DNA from: Paraglaciecola psychrophila 170
GTDB taxonomy: Bacteria > Pseudomonadota > Gammaproteobacteria > Enterobacterales > Alteromonadaceae
DNA length: 64,000 nt
Direction: 5' to 3'
Assembly: GCF_000347635.1 (NCBI RefSeq)
Contig: NC_020514.1
Coordinates: 4,216,001-4,280,000, forward strand
Part shown: positions 18,918 through 27,933 of the stretch, piece by piece
How positions within the stretch are numbered: position 1 is the stretch's first letter
How the letters are laid out: each line of letters opens with the position of its first letter
The notes under the pieces: generated by a model
What the model saw: only the letters and a program-made list of their open reading frames with translations
Database searches by the model: none
What the model was told of the DNA's origin: nothing
Made by a program: the position numbers and the translations under genes

Positions 18918-19090
18918 TTCAAAACTTTTTCTTGAGGGGATATTGACTTTGGTGTTAACTCGAGAAGAACAATTATTTTCTTAAGAATTTGAATCTTTTA
19001 GCCGCAGATAGATAGATAAATCAGTTATTCCTCACTTTCATTTGGACGATTTGGATTAAATTTTACTTGGGTTTTTGATAACTCAGCGAT

Positions 19091-19419
19091 TTACAACCTT
19101 TCAGATTTAGATACAAAATTTTGGGCATAGTCAACTAATCCACTAGACTCCAAATACGCTTTTCTCTCAACGACAGGGTCATCCGGTAATTCAACCGTTA
19201 AATTACCTTTTTCCCATTCCCGTTTTGCAAATCCAAAAAACATGTCGTAGTCAAATAAAATAATAGTTCTCCTGCCAATACACTAACCACATCAATATCT
19301 TCGATACCTTCCATACAGATAGAAGCTTTATCATCATATTGTTTGAGTAGCTCAAGGATCGATTTATCAAACTGGTAGAAGTAATCAGTTATTGTGTCGA
19401 TCGCTTCTCTATTGCTCAT
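19091..19419 (-). pseudogene. Frameshifted remnant of a small hypothetical protein (possible nuclease-domain N-terminus)
   Basis: The first frame (from ATG 19419) encodes MSNREAIDTITDYFYQFDKS and continues to EGIEDIDVVSVLAGE, then drifts into nonsense and stops at 19198. In another minus-strand frame the sequence continues sensibly as FDYDMFFGFAKREWEKGN and TVELPDDPVVERKAYLE, ending at a TAA at 19091. A one-base indel near 19265 therefore splits a gene of about 110 codons. The YFYQFD...EGIEDIDV pattern recalls the N-terminus of dsDNA-nuclease-domain proteins seen in some anti-phage loci, but I hold this with low confidence. It may be a fusion left by a deletion. Confidence 0.5.
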
Positions 19420-19651
19420 AATAATTCATCTTGAATTAGGGCTTCTGAAAATGTATTAGAGTGACATTAAAAAGTTGACAACATTGTAAGCTACATCACC
19501 TTGTATTGTTGAAAACCGATAGTCCGCTTTAGGTCGATTTAAGCCTTTTCTAGACTAGAACCTTATGTCGGCTTTTGGCACAAACCACCAATTGCTTAAA
19601 AAGCCCAGACTGTCCGCTATCACAGCAAAGTTGTCGTAAAAACTGAGGTAA

Positions 19652-20641
19652 TTAATCAGCAGTAAACAATTTAGCGCGCACTGTGGCTCGATATTCACGA
19701 GGCGACGTTGCCAGTAATTTTGTAAACAATGCGGTAAAATACCCCACATCTTGGTAGCCAATTTTGTCTGCTACTTCACTCACATTCAAATTACTGGTTT
19801 GTAATAAATCCTTAGCGATTTCAATACGTACCTGTTGTAAATACTGAAGCGGGGATTGTGCTGTGGCATTTTTAAAACGACGATTAAAGCTACGTATACT
19901 CATATCAAAACGACTTGCCACCTCGCTCACTTTAATCTGTCTATGATAATTATCCTGCAACCAAATTTGCGCTTGCACAATATCCTCATCAGGGTGTTGT
20001 TTGGTACTTCCTTCAAAATAGCTGGTTTTCTCATATGAACGGCGAATTTCGTGAGAGAAATTTCGCTCAACAAAACTGGCTATGCCTTGGCCATAAATAC
20101 GTTTAACAAAATGAACAGTAAGATCAGCCATCGCATTCACACTAGCAGAGCAGTATAAATTGGTAGCCTGGGTAATGAAATATTGTCGTTTTAACTTGAC
20201 TCTGGGATAGTCCCGTTGAAACTGATCGAAATAATGCCAGTGAGTGGTGGCGGGTTTATCATCCAGCAAACCAGCCTCTGCCAAGAAACAAGTTCCCGTG
20301 CCTACTGCAGAAATCATTGCGCCATTTTCATAGGCCTTGCGTAACCATTCTAAAAGTTCTGGATGTTTTTTCACTATAGGCCGAGGGTTTCGCCACAGTG
20401 CTGGCAGGTAAATAATATCACTCTTGCCGGCCTCTTCCAGCGAAGTATCAGGCATCAGAATGAAGCCAACACTGGTTTTTATTGGTATTTTGGCTATCGC
20501 GGTTGTTTGAATAATAACAGGCTCAACATTGCGCCCACTTCGACCACGAGCAGCACTTTCGGCGGCCCGTAACATTTCAAAAGGCAAGGTAGTGCTAGTA
20601 GCCAGCATATTATCGCAGAGTAAAAAGGTAATTTTATGCAC
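19652..20641 (-). CDS. GlxA-family AraC-type transcriptional regulator
   Basis: 329 residues. The N-terminal 190 residues are a DJ-1/PfpI-like domain (ITFLLCDNMLATSTTLPFEM, SAVGTGTCFLAEAGLLDDKP, with the TTHWHYFDQF strand), and the C-terminal 100 residues are an AraC helix-turn-helix pair (VSEVASRFDMSIRSFNRRFK and VSEVADKIGYQDVGYFTALF). The DJ-1-like part is a sensing module in GlxA-type regulators; the nucleophile elbow has Cys in GTGTC. It is transcribed divergently from fabY, with about 157 bp between the starts, so it may regulate fabY or itself. Its effector is unknown. Confidence 0.88.
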   Translation of the reverse strand: MHKITFLLCDNMLATSTTLPFEMLRAAESAARGRSGRNVEPVIIQTTAIAKIPIKTSVGFILMPDTSLEEAGKSDIIYLPALWRNPRPIVKKHPELLEWLRKAYENGAMISAVGTGTCFLAEAGLLDDKPATTHWHYFDQFQRDYPRVKLKRQYFITQATNLYCSASVNAMADLTVHFVKRIYGQGIASFVERNFSHEIRRSYEKTSYFEGSTKQHPDEDIVQAQIWLQDNYHRQIKVSEVASRFDMSIRSFNRRFKNATAQSPLQYLQQVRIEIAKDLLQTSNLNVSEVADKIGYQDVGYFTALFTKLLATSPREYRATVRAKLFTAD

Positions 20642-20798
20642 AAGTCGACTTCGCAGTTAATAGCGTATATTTGCTCAACAATACCGACAACGTGGCCAAA
20701 ACACCATGAATTATGGCCAATCAAACTCTGCCAGATAACAAACCAAGGTATTACACTGCTGCTCTCATAAGCATTTGCAAACATTTGGTATCTTACGT

Positions 20799-22703
20799 AT
20801 GTCTTCATTACCCGTCATTGTTGGATTTGGTGGCTTTAATGCCGCTGGTCGAAGTTCATTTCATCACGCTTACAAACGTATGGTGATAGAGAGTTTACCT
20901 GCCAGTGAATGCCAAGACACCATGCTGGGCTTGGCCACCATGATGAAACTAGTGCGTTTTGAAGCAGGAAGCTATATCGACACAAACGAGCAATCTCTCA
21001 CAGCAGAAGAAGTGATTGGCCGCTTTTCAGAGCAAATTTTAAATTCCACACTTATTCGTAAAATTGAAAAAAGTCACTTTGACGTTGATGCCGTACATTG
21101 GCAAAAAAATATCACTATGCGTTCGTCTGATAAGCAAGGCATTTGTTTTGACTTAAGCCGTAAACAGCTACCTGATCCTTTGCCCGCTAACTGGCAGATA
21201 AGTGATATTGATAAAGACAATGTTAAAATTGAAATTATCGGTGAAGTTGAATTCAAAGCTGATAGTTATCGTGAATGTCCGGTCAAAGTAGCAGGACAAT
21301 TGCCTAGCGGCTTTAACCCTGGTGATCACTATAATGCCCGTTTTCATCCCCGCGCCTTACAAATGGCTATTATGGGTGCATCAGACGCTATTCGTTCATT
21401 AGGCATGGAGTGGAAAACCGTTGTGGATGCCGTCAAGCCGGATGAAATAGGCGTTTACGCCAGTAACGCCATGTCGCAACTTGATGAGAACGGCTTTGGT
21501 GGCATGCTGCAGTCCCGCCTAAAGGGTGGCCGAGTGAGTACCAAGCAGTGCCCCTTAGGTCTCAATACTATGCCCGCTGATTTTGTGAATGCCTATGTAC
21601 TCGGCAGCGTAGGTCACACCAGTGCTATTGTCGGAGCCTGTGCCAGTTTTCTTTATAATCTTAGAGCTGCGATTGAAGATATCAATAATGGTAAGCGCCG
21701 GGTGGCAGTGGTAGGCAATGCCGAAGCGCCAATATTGCCAGAAATCATTGATGGTTATGGCACCATGGGCGCATTAGCCAGCGAAGACAATTTAAAACGT
21801 TTAGACAAAACGGACACCGTTGATCATCGCCGAGCCAGCCGTCCATTCGGTGAAAACTGTGGTTTTACCATAGCCGAATCAACTCAATATGTGGTGCTAA
21901 TGGACGATGCATTAGCCTTAGAGTTAGGAGCTGATATTCATGGCGCCGTCAGTGATGTATTTATTAATGCTGATGGTTACAAAAAATCCATCTCTGCCCC
22001 CGGCCCAGGTAATTACATTACTATGGCTAAAGCGGTGTCCGCTGCGCGGGCGATTGTGGGTGATGAGTCGGTGCGCGAGCGTTCTATTATTCAAGCCCAT
22101 GGTTCAAGTACCCCTGCGAATCGCGTTACTGAGTCACGCATCTTTCATGAAGTAGCAAAAGTATTTGATATTCAAAATTGGCCCGTCACAGCGGCAAAAG
22201 CCTATTTGGGTCATCCATTGTCTCCTGCCAGTGCCGAACAACTGATGGTAAGTCTTGGTGTGTTTAAACACGGATTAATTCCGGGCATTAAAACCATCGA
22301 TAAAGTGGCAGACGATGTATTTGATGAACGACTCAACATTTCATTAACCGATATTGATAAAGGTGCGGGAAATGTAGACGTAGCGTTTCTAAATTCTAAA
22401 GGATTTGGCGGCAACAATGCCACAGCCACGGTATTGTCACCGCAGGTTGTCAATACTATGTTAGCCAAGCGATACAGCACTGAAGAAATTGCGGCCTATG
22501 AGTCCCGTCGTGAACAAGTTCGCAAGAATGCTAGCGCCTATGACACTGCGGCCACCCAAGGTAACTTTGATACTATTTATCATTTTGGCCAGGATCTTAT
22601 CGACGAAAACGACATTCAGATGACAAAAAAAGAAATGCGTATTCCCGGATTCGCCAACCCTATCGACATAAGCATGACAAATCGTTTTAAAGACATGATG
22701 TAG
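20799..22703 (+). CDS. fabY: Beta-ketoacyl-ACP synthase FabY
   Basis: 634 residues from the ATG at 20799 (a TTG at 20775 is possible but less likely). The front SSLPVIVGFGGFNAAGRSSF and the length match Pseudomonas aeruginosa FabY as I remember it, an initiating ketoacyl synthase that condenses acetyl-CoA with malonyl-ACP in fatty-acid synthesis. Catalytic residues are visible: the nucleophile C281 in VGACASFLYN, His in AHGSSTPANR, and the Lys/His segment KAYLGHPLSPASAEQL. It is a cytoplasmic enzyme. It stands alone, divergent from the GlxA-type regulator. I see no ribosome binding site of note. Confidence 0.88.
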   Translation: MSSLPVIVGFGGFNAAGRSSFHHAYKRMVIESLPASECQDTMLGLATMMKLVRFEAGSYIDTNEQSLTAEEVIGRFSEQILNSTLIRKIEKSHFDVDAVHWQKNITMRSSDKQGICFDLSRKQLPDPLPANWQISDIDKDNVKIEIIGEVEFKADSYRECPVKVAGQLPSGFNPGDHYNARFHPRALQMAIMGASDAIRSLGMEWKTVVDAVKPDEIGVYASNAMSQLDENGFGGMLQSRLKGGRVSTKQCPLGLNTMPADFVNAYVLGSVGHTSAIVGACASFLYNLRAAIEDINNGKRRVAVVGNAEAPILPEIIDGYGTMGALASEDNLKRLDKTDTVDHRRASRPFGENCGFTIAESTQYVVLMDDALALELGADIHGAVSDVFINADGYKKSISAPGPGNYITMAKAVSAARAIVGDESVRERSIIQAHGSSTPANRVTESRIFHEVAKVFDIQNWPVTAAKAYLGHPLSPASAEQLMVSLGVFKHGLIPGIKTIDKVADDVFDERLNISLTDIDKGAGNVDVAFLNSKGFGGNNATATVLSPQVVNTMLAKRYSTEEIAAYESRREQVRKNASAYDTAATQGNFDTIYHFGQDLIDENDIQMTKKEMRIPGFANPIDISMTNRFKDMM

Positions 22704-22860
22704 CGGTTTGTAGATTAAGAGCGCACATTTTAGCCCGATAGAGTGACCAAGGTTAGAAAACAGCAACAAGATCCCATTACAAATATACGGCCAGTGCATA
22801 AATTGCAATGGCCGCTTGCCGAATTACCTGCCTGACTTCAGCGCTAGATTTTAATCACTT

Positions 22861-23217
22861 TTAGCAGGTTTCAGCCGGTTTCGCTAATTTACGACCAAGA
22901 ATAAACGCGTCGATAATCGCAATGCCCCAACAACCCAATAATAGGAAGGTTGCAATATTTTGGGTTTCATCCGCACTACCATAAAGCTGTGAGGTTATTT
23001 CAGCCATTAGACTATTTATATCTAATGGGATGTCACCACTTAATATTCTGTCGCTAATGTCATTTGCAATTTTGGCCGCATATGAGATGAGTACATACAT
23101 ACAACCCGAAGCAAACAAAGCAAATGCCGCTCCTCTAAGCTTACTTTTTAAATAAAAATGCCCACAACCTGGAAAGATAATGGCAGATATTAGGGCTGCT
23201 TTTGTTGCTCTATGCAT
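22861..23217 (-). CDS. Small membrane protein of unknown function
   Basis: 118 residues with three hydrophobic stretches: AALISAIIFPGCGHFYL near the front, AAFALFASGCMYVLISYAA, and IATFLLLGCWGIAIIDAFIL near the end. The front pattern (a hydrophobic helix then PGxGHFYL) resembles TM2- or DUF6677-like small inner-membrane proteins. A loop of about 35 residues rich in Asp and Ser sits between the second and third segments. There is no operon partner; the neighbours face away. Function unknown. Confidence 0.75.
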   Translation of the reverse strand: MHRATKAALISAIIFPGCGHFYLKSKLRGAAFALFASGCMYVLISYAAKIANDISDRILSGDIPLDINSLMAEITSQLYGSADETQNIATFLLLGCWGIAIIDAFILGRKLAKPAETC

Positions 23218-23369
23218 GTGTAACCTTTAGGTGATATCGTTTTATTGTTTGTTAAACGGTGCGTTGTATATGACATGTGTATATGCGTGAACTATTGACA
23301 AGATAAACGCCTGATAGTTGCCTCATGCAAGAACTTTCACTCCTGAACAAAAAACCATGAATTGTAAGC

Positions 23370-23394
23370 AAAAAAACGCAAATTTAGTTTTGCG
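23370..23394 (-). terminator. Possible terminator of the SDR gene
   Basis: A short stem (CGCAAA / TTTGCG at 23377-23382 and 23389-23394) followed on the minus strand by seven T. It lies about 95 bases after the SDR stop at 23488. The stem is short. Confidence 0.5.
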
Positions 23395-23487
23395 CTTTTA
23401 TTGATTATCTCTGTGATAAGCAGTGGTCAATATTTATCTTTAAATAGACACAAATTAGGGTGTAGAGTTGTCTATAGAATCGAATCA

Positions 23488-24258
23488 TCAACCTGCATTG
23501 GCTATTTGTCCGCCATCCAATACAACTGTGTGACCGCATACATAATTACTCGCACGAGAGCAAAGATAGATAGCGGTACCAGCAATATCAGTAAGCTCAC
23601 CAATTTTGCGAGCAGGAAGATTTTTCACAATTTCTTCCTCATGTTTCAACACATGTTTGGTCATTTTACTGGGGAAAAACCCGGGCGCAATACCATTAAT
23701 ATTGACATGACTCGGACGAAGATCAGCTGCCATGTGCCGTGTCATTTGGATAACTGCCGCTTTACTAGCCGAATAGGAGTAGTTGTTCATGCGCGGATGA
23801 GTGATCCCATTAACGGAAGCAATATTCACTATTCGAGCAGGTTCATCAGCATTTCCAGCCAAGCGCAATGCCGGCAATAAACGTTTGCTTAGAAAGAAAA
23901 TAGACTTCACATTTAAATCCATGACCTTATCCCAACCCGCTTCAGGGAATTCCTCAACCGGGGCTCCCCAAGCTGCACCTGCATTATTAATGAGTATGTC
24001 GATTTTAGGCTCTCTTGAAAGCATGTCATCTGCAAAAGCATCCACCCCAGCCATCGTTGATAAATCGGATTGAATAGCGATGCACTCACCAAAAGCGGAT
24101 AGCTCAGCAGCGGTTTGCTGCAGTTGCTCTAGTTTGCGTGCGGTGATGTAGGTTTTAACCCCACTTTCGACAAAACCACGGGCTATCATTGCGCCTATAC
24201 CACTAGACCCACCGGTAACCACTGCGACTTTTCCAGCAACTGAAAATAAATTGTTCAT
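23488..24258 (-). CDS. Short-chain dehydrogenase/reductase (SDR)
   Basis: 256 residues, the classical SDR size. The cofactor motif TGGSSGIGAMIARG (residues 15-28), NNAGAAWG, the catalytic YSASKAAV (Tyr and Lys) and a preceding Ser in NIASVNG are all present, with TARK after the second strand suggesting NADPH preference. It resembles SDRs annotated as gluconate- or ketoacyl-type reductases; the substrate cannot be fixed. It lies 70 bp downstream of a crotonase-family gene on the same strand, so the two may form an operon in acyl-chain or aromatic degradation. Confidence 0.9.
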   Translation of the reverse strand: MNNLFSVAGKVAVVTGGSSGIGAMIARGFVESGVKTYITARKLEQLQQTAAELSAFGECIAIQSDLSTMAGVDAFADDMLSREPKIDILINNAGAAWGAPVEEFPEAGWDKVMDLNVKSIFFLSKRLLPALRLAGNADEPARIVNIASVNGITHPRMNNYSYSASKAAVIQMTRHMAADLRPSHVNINGIAPGFFPSKMTKHVLKHEEEIVKNLPARKIGELTDIAGTAIYLCSRASNYVCGHTVVLDGGQIANAG

Positions 24259-24328
24259 ATATATTCCCTATTATTTAAAACGCTAGACTTTGCAGCGTTG
24301 ATTGTTATTAGCATACCCAAGACTGCGC

Positions 24329-24997
24329 TTATTTGCTGCCGTGTAAAGACTCAGCAATGGCTTGGATCTGTTCAGCTCGAATAAATAATTTATTTTCTTC
24401 ATAACGTGCACTAGATAGTTCGCAAAGTTCCGCTAATTTCGCTAAAGCTATGGCTTGTACCTGGTCTGCTGCAACCGCTTCGTCTAACATGCCAATAGTC
24501 GCGGCTTGTGAAGGCGAATATCCCTGAGATTGAATGATAGCGCGTGAGTGGTGTAGAGCGTCAACATGAGTTTTAGCCAGTATTCTCAAGGTTGCATTGA
24601 AGGGCATGTCGATAGCGGTTTCAGGTAGCTTAAGCACAAACTCACCCAATGCACCGATGCGGTAATCAGCTACCAATAAAAGAAACACTCCCATTCCAAT
24701 GGCATGGCCTTCACACGAAGCAACAACGGGCTGAGGATGTGAATAGATTTTCTCAAGTAAAAGCATACCTTGAGATACCATTTTATCGGCCGCTTCAGGC
24801 CCAGTCGCCATGACCTTTAGATCGAAGCCCGCGGAAAATATACCTACGTGGCCAGAAATTAAAACACCTTTACTCTCCGCTTTAGCACGGTCTAGGTTGG
24901 CCATAAACTCTTCTGCTAGTTCGAAAGAAACAGCATTAGCTTTGCCGTTGTCGAGTGAGATTTTGGCGATACCGCCCTCAAGTAGTTCATATTTCAT
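24329..24997 (-). CDS. Crotonase/enoyl-CoA hydratase-isomerase family protein
   Basis: 222 residues from the ATG at 24997 (AAGGA lies 12 bases upstream; a TTG at 25027 would add 10 residues). The crotonase core is visible: ISGHVGIFSAGFDLKVM forms the first oxyanion segment, and ASCEGHAIGMGVFLLLVADY the second, with KLPETAIDMPF after it. It is short for the family (usually 250-270), and the Glu pair of classical hydratases is not apparent. It is likely an enoyl-CoA isomerase-like enzyme acting on a CoA thioester. It precedes the SDR gene by 70 bp. Confidence 0.85.
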   Translation of the reverse strand: MKYELLEGGIAKISLDNGKANAVSFELAEEFMANLDRAKAESKGVLISGHVGIFSAGFDLKVMATGPEAADKMVSQGMLLLEKIYSHPQPVVASCEGHAIGMGVFLLLVADYRIGALGEFVLKLPETAIDMPFNATLRILAKTHVDALHHSRAIIQSQGYSPSQAATIGMLDEAVAADQVQAIALAKLAELCELSSARYEENKLFIRAEQIQAIAESLHGSK

Positions 24998-25027
24998 AAT
25001 GTTTATATTTCCTTGGCTCTGTTGCAA

Positions 25028-25396
25028 ATATTACTTGGCAAGAATTCTACCTGTTTTTTAATCGAAAGGGGGGCCATTACCTATAAATATTGGGGGCAGA
25101 ACAAAAATCAAATATATCCAGTACTTCTGGGGGAAAGAACAAAACAGCCAGATTTATTGGTTACGCGACTGTCATGCAAAATCTAGGCTTTTTGAGTTGA
25201 GAAACAATGAATAACCTCGGCTTTTTGGGCATATAGAACCTTATCGATAATCGGTCGTTTACATCAGGATCGTTCACCTATAAAAATAATGGTTATCGAA
25301 CCTTTTTCTTAAATAGATGTCTAGTGACTACTATATATTAGCGATATAATAGTAATTGTTACCGAAGCGTAATAAATAAACCACTTTAAAGGAAAA
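25028..25396. other. Non-coding stretch upstream of arfA, 369 bp
   Basis: No gene seen. Between two divergent genes it should hold their promoters; I could not pick a convincing -10/-35 pair. Confidence 0.4.
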
Positions 25397-25603
25397 ATGA
25401 TGAGTAAGCAGAAAATACCATTAGCGAAAGCTACTATGAGTGAAACAGATATCGGCCGTGGAAAAATTAAAGATAATTTCTTAGCGGCGTTAGTCACATC
25501 AAAGCTTTATAAGATGCAGATTGTACAAGCTAAAAAAGGCAAAGGTTCGTATCAGCGTAAAGCTAAAAATATAAGACAAGAGTCTTATTTAATAGCGGTT
25601 TAA
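25397..25603 (+). CDS. arfA: Alternative ribosome-rescue factor ArfA
   Basis: 68 residues, small and basic. The core GRGKIKDNFLAALV and the KKGKGSYQRKAKN segment match ArfA, which frees ribosomes stalled on nonstop mRNA by recruiting RF2 when trans-translation is insufficient. An AAAGGA site precedes tandem ATG codons at 25397 and 25400; the second has the better spacing. A hairpin overlaps the 3' end: the stop codon at 25601-25603 lies in its loop and the 5' arm is coding sequence. In known proteobacteria arfA mRNA is cut or terminated before its stop, so that ArfA accumulates only when tmRNA fails; the same arrangement is likely here. Confidence 0.9.
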   Translation: MMSKQKIPLAKATMSETDIGRGKIKDNFLAALVTSKLYKMQIVQAKKGKGSYQRKAKNIRQESYLIAV

Positions 25604-25639
25604 GCGGTTGCTTATAGCCACTATTAAATAAGGCTTTTT
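25581..25639 (+). terminator. Hairpin spanning the arfA stop codon (terminator and probable RNase III target)
   Basis: A perfect 12-bp stem, CTTATTTAATAG (25584-25595) against CTATTAAATAAG (25621-25632), extended to 15 bp with one G-T pair and followed by five T. An inner 5-bp hairpin TAAGC/GCTTA sits in the loop and includes the TAA stop of arfA. Transcription would end beyond the stop, but processing in the long stem would remove it. Confidence 0.85.
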
Positions 25640-25825
25640 ACCTGTTCTCAATTCTTTAGGTTAAAGCCATTCCAAAAGCGGTAGACACAGAGGAAGGAAC
25701 AACAGTAAAACCCCGTTTAGGGTGATGCCAATCGCCCCTCACCGCCCCAATCGATTGTAAAGACATCTCGTTTTAATGCCTGTAGCCTATTACTTATTAG
25801 CTTTTAAGTATTATGATGGAAAAAC

Positions 25826-26842
25826 ATGCAGAACAACCAAGATAAGCAGGACATTAAAGAGATTGTTGCGTATATAAAAAATCAAGAACGCACTTTACGT
25901 AGCAACCACCCTTTTTTAGCGCAACAAAATGCCTTAGGTTTAGGCCTTCTTTTAGTGTCTGTATGCGGCTTTACTGCTGCAGGTTGTTTGTATTTTTATG
26001 CTGTTATTCCGGCGTGGTGTTGCATTATCATTGCCGCCCTAAGCGCATCTATTGCTCACGAAATTGAACACGATTTGATTCATCAGCAATACTTTAAATC
26101 AAACTCTGCGGTATATCATTTCATGATGTTTATGGTGTGGATTATTAGGCCAAATACCGTCAATCCTTGGTACCGTAAAGGCATGCATCTAAATCATCAT
26201 AAAACCTCAGGTACGCCTCAAGATATTGAAGAACGTTTGGTGGGGAACGGTATTAAAAGCCATACATTAAGGCTCTTAGTGGTTTGTGATGGGTTACTCG
26301 GGCTAATAATCCGCAGCAAACAATTTTCTCGTGAGATTAAAGGATATAATTTTTTTAATGTATTTAATGCCAGCCTTCCTTTTGTCACTGTTTATTATCT
26401 TATTATTTATATATTTTTACTTTTCCATGGCGTCAATTTTATTGCTGATAGTTCAGCAGTAAAATTGAATACGCCAGTTTGGTTAGTGTCGCTAATGGAA
26501 TGGGTTAATTTTGCAATGGTGGTATGGGTAGCACCTAATTTTTTACGTTCGGCATGCTTGAATTTCATCACATCGTCGATGCATTACTATGGCGCTAGGT
26601 TTAATTTATTGGAGCAAACTCAGGTATTAAATCATTGGGCCTTTATGCCATTCCAGTGGTTTTGCTTCAATTTTGGTCACACGCATAGCATTCATCATTT
26701 TGTACCTAATCAGCCTTTTTATATTCGCCAGATTATCAGTAAGCAAGTCAATCTTTTATTGAAAAATAAAGGGGTGAAATTTAATGACTTAGTCAGTATT
26801 TTTGCAGCTAATCACTATAAAAAGATTGAGCGGTCGAGTTAA
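25826..26842 (+). CDS. Membrane fatty-acid desaturase (histidine-box)
   Basis: 338 residues with four or more membrane segments. Three histidine clusters bind the di-iron centre: HEIEHD (after the first pair of helices), HLNHH and the terminal HTHSIHH. It is related to delta-9/omega-type desaturases and alkane hydroxylase-like enzymes; it acts on acyl chains or similar lipids in the membrane with electron donors. No operon partner is visible; a PaaX-like regulator gene starts 263 bp downstream on the same strand. In a cold marine organism a role in membrane fluidity is plausible. Confidence 0.85.
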   Translation: MQNNQDKQDIKEIVAYIKNQERTLRSNHPFLAQQNALGLGLLLVSVCGFTAAGCLYFYAVIPAWCCIIIAALSASIAHEIEHDLIHQQYFKSNSAVYHFMMFMVWIIRPNTVNPWYRKGMHLNHHKTSGTPQDIEERLVGNGIKSHTLRLLVVCDGLLGLIIRSKQFSREIKGYNFFNVFNASLPFVTVYYLIIYIFLLFHGVNFIADSSAVKLNTPVWLVSLMEWVNFAMVVWVAPNFLRSACLNFITSSMHYYGARFNLLEQTQVLNHWAFMPFQWFCFNFGHTHSIHHFVPNQPFYIRQIISKQVNLLLKNKGVKFNDLVSIFAANHYKKIERSS

Positions 26843-27105
26843 CACATATAATAAATCACAGTCGTAAAATATTGATGTATCAAATCGTTTTACTTAATTC
26901 TTTGTTGCTATATGTAAACGCATCAGATTAGCCGCTCACATAAACATGATGATTGACACTGCTGAGCGCCATTCACTTAAAATCAATAAATCCTAAGCTA
27001 AAAACACTTTGACCACAGTATATTTAACACTCAACATTACAAAACTTTGCACCGCTTGTATTTTATGGTAATAATGTTATCTCTATTATTATTCGGGCTG
27101 CCTCT

Positions 27106-27924
27106 ATGCTTAGAAAACGTCAGATCACGCCTAAAACCATCATCTTGGATGTGCTGCGATTGACTCGAAGTGGTTATTGCCCATCAGCAAAATTAATATC
27201 GGTAGGTGAGTTATTCGATTTTAAAGCGAGCACCATGCGAGTGGCATTAACCCGTCTTCTAACAGCTGGTAAAATAGAGGTCGACGGCAGTAGCAGATAT
27301 CGCATGAATTCGAATACTGATCTACTCAGCGACTACATAGAGCAGTGGAAACTGGGAGATTTACGCCGCAAAGAATGGCATAAAGACGATTGGTTAATGG
27401 TATTGCTTCCAAGCAACCCCGATCGTGCAATCCGTACATTGAGTCACACTACTTTGCAATTCTTTGGATTTCGTAAGGCTCGGAACAAAGTATGGGTTCG
27501 TCCAAATAATTTGCTTCCTGCTTTGAATGAATTACGCGCCTTGTATCAGTTGGTTGGGCTTGAGCAAGAAGCCTTGTTATTTAAGGCAGCTGATATACCT
27601 TATCCCGAGCAGTTTATTTGGGAAAGTACCTTATGGAACACCGAAGACTTGCAGTTCACTTATGAGCAGCAGCTAGTCAAACTGACTAAAAGCAAAGCAC
27701 GCTTCGATAGCCTGGAAATAAAAGACGCTCTGCGTGAAAGCTTTATAATTGGCGGGGAGACCATTAATTTACTGGTTAAAGATCCTCTTCTGCCGGATGA
27801 AATGTTTTGTACGCCCAAGCGTGAAGAACTGCGCCACACAATGTGTGATTACGATGCCTTTGGTCACATAATTTGGACTCGGTTTATGGGCGAGTCCACT
27901 CTGTTTAACGTTTCCCAGCACTAG
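27106..27924 (+). CDS. PaaX-like transcriptional regulator
   Basis: 272 residues. The N-terminus (TPKTIILDVLRLTRSGYCPS... LISVGELFDFKASTMRVALT) is the winged-helix domain of the PaaX family, and the rest, with DWLMVLLP near residue 102 and the C-terminal domain RHTMCDYDAFGHIIWTRF, fits the PaaX sensing and dimerisation domains. PaaX represses phenylacetate catabolic genes in Escherichia coli; here no such genes are adjacent. It ends 9 bp before a desaturase gene on the same strand, so it probably regulates lipid desaturation in response to an acyl-CoA. Confidence 0.85.
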   Translation: MLRKRQITPKTIILDVLRLTRSGYCPSAKLISVGELFDFKASTMRVALTRLLTAGKIEVDGSSRYRMNSNTDLLSDYIEQWKLGDLRRKEWHKDDWLMVLLPSNPDRAIRTLSHTTLQFFGFRKARNKVWVRPNNLLPALNELRALYQLVGLEQEALLFKAADIPYPEQFIWESTLWNTEDLQFTYEQQLVKLTKSKARFDSLEIKDALRESFIIGGETINLLVKDPLLPDEMFCTPKREELRHTMCDYDAFGHIIWTRFMGESTLFNVSQH

Positions 27925-27933
27925 GATAAACCG

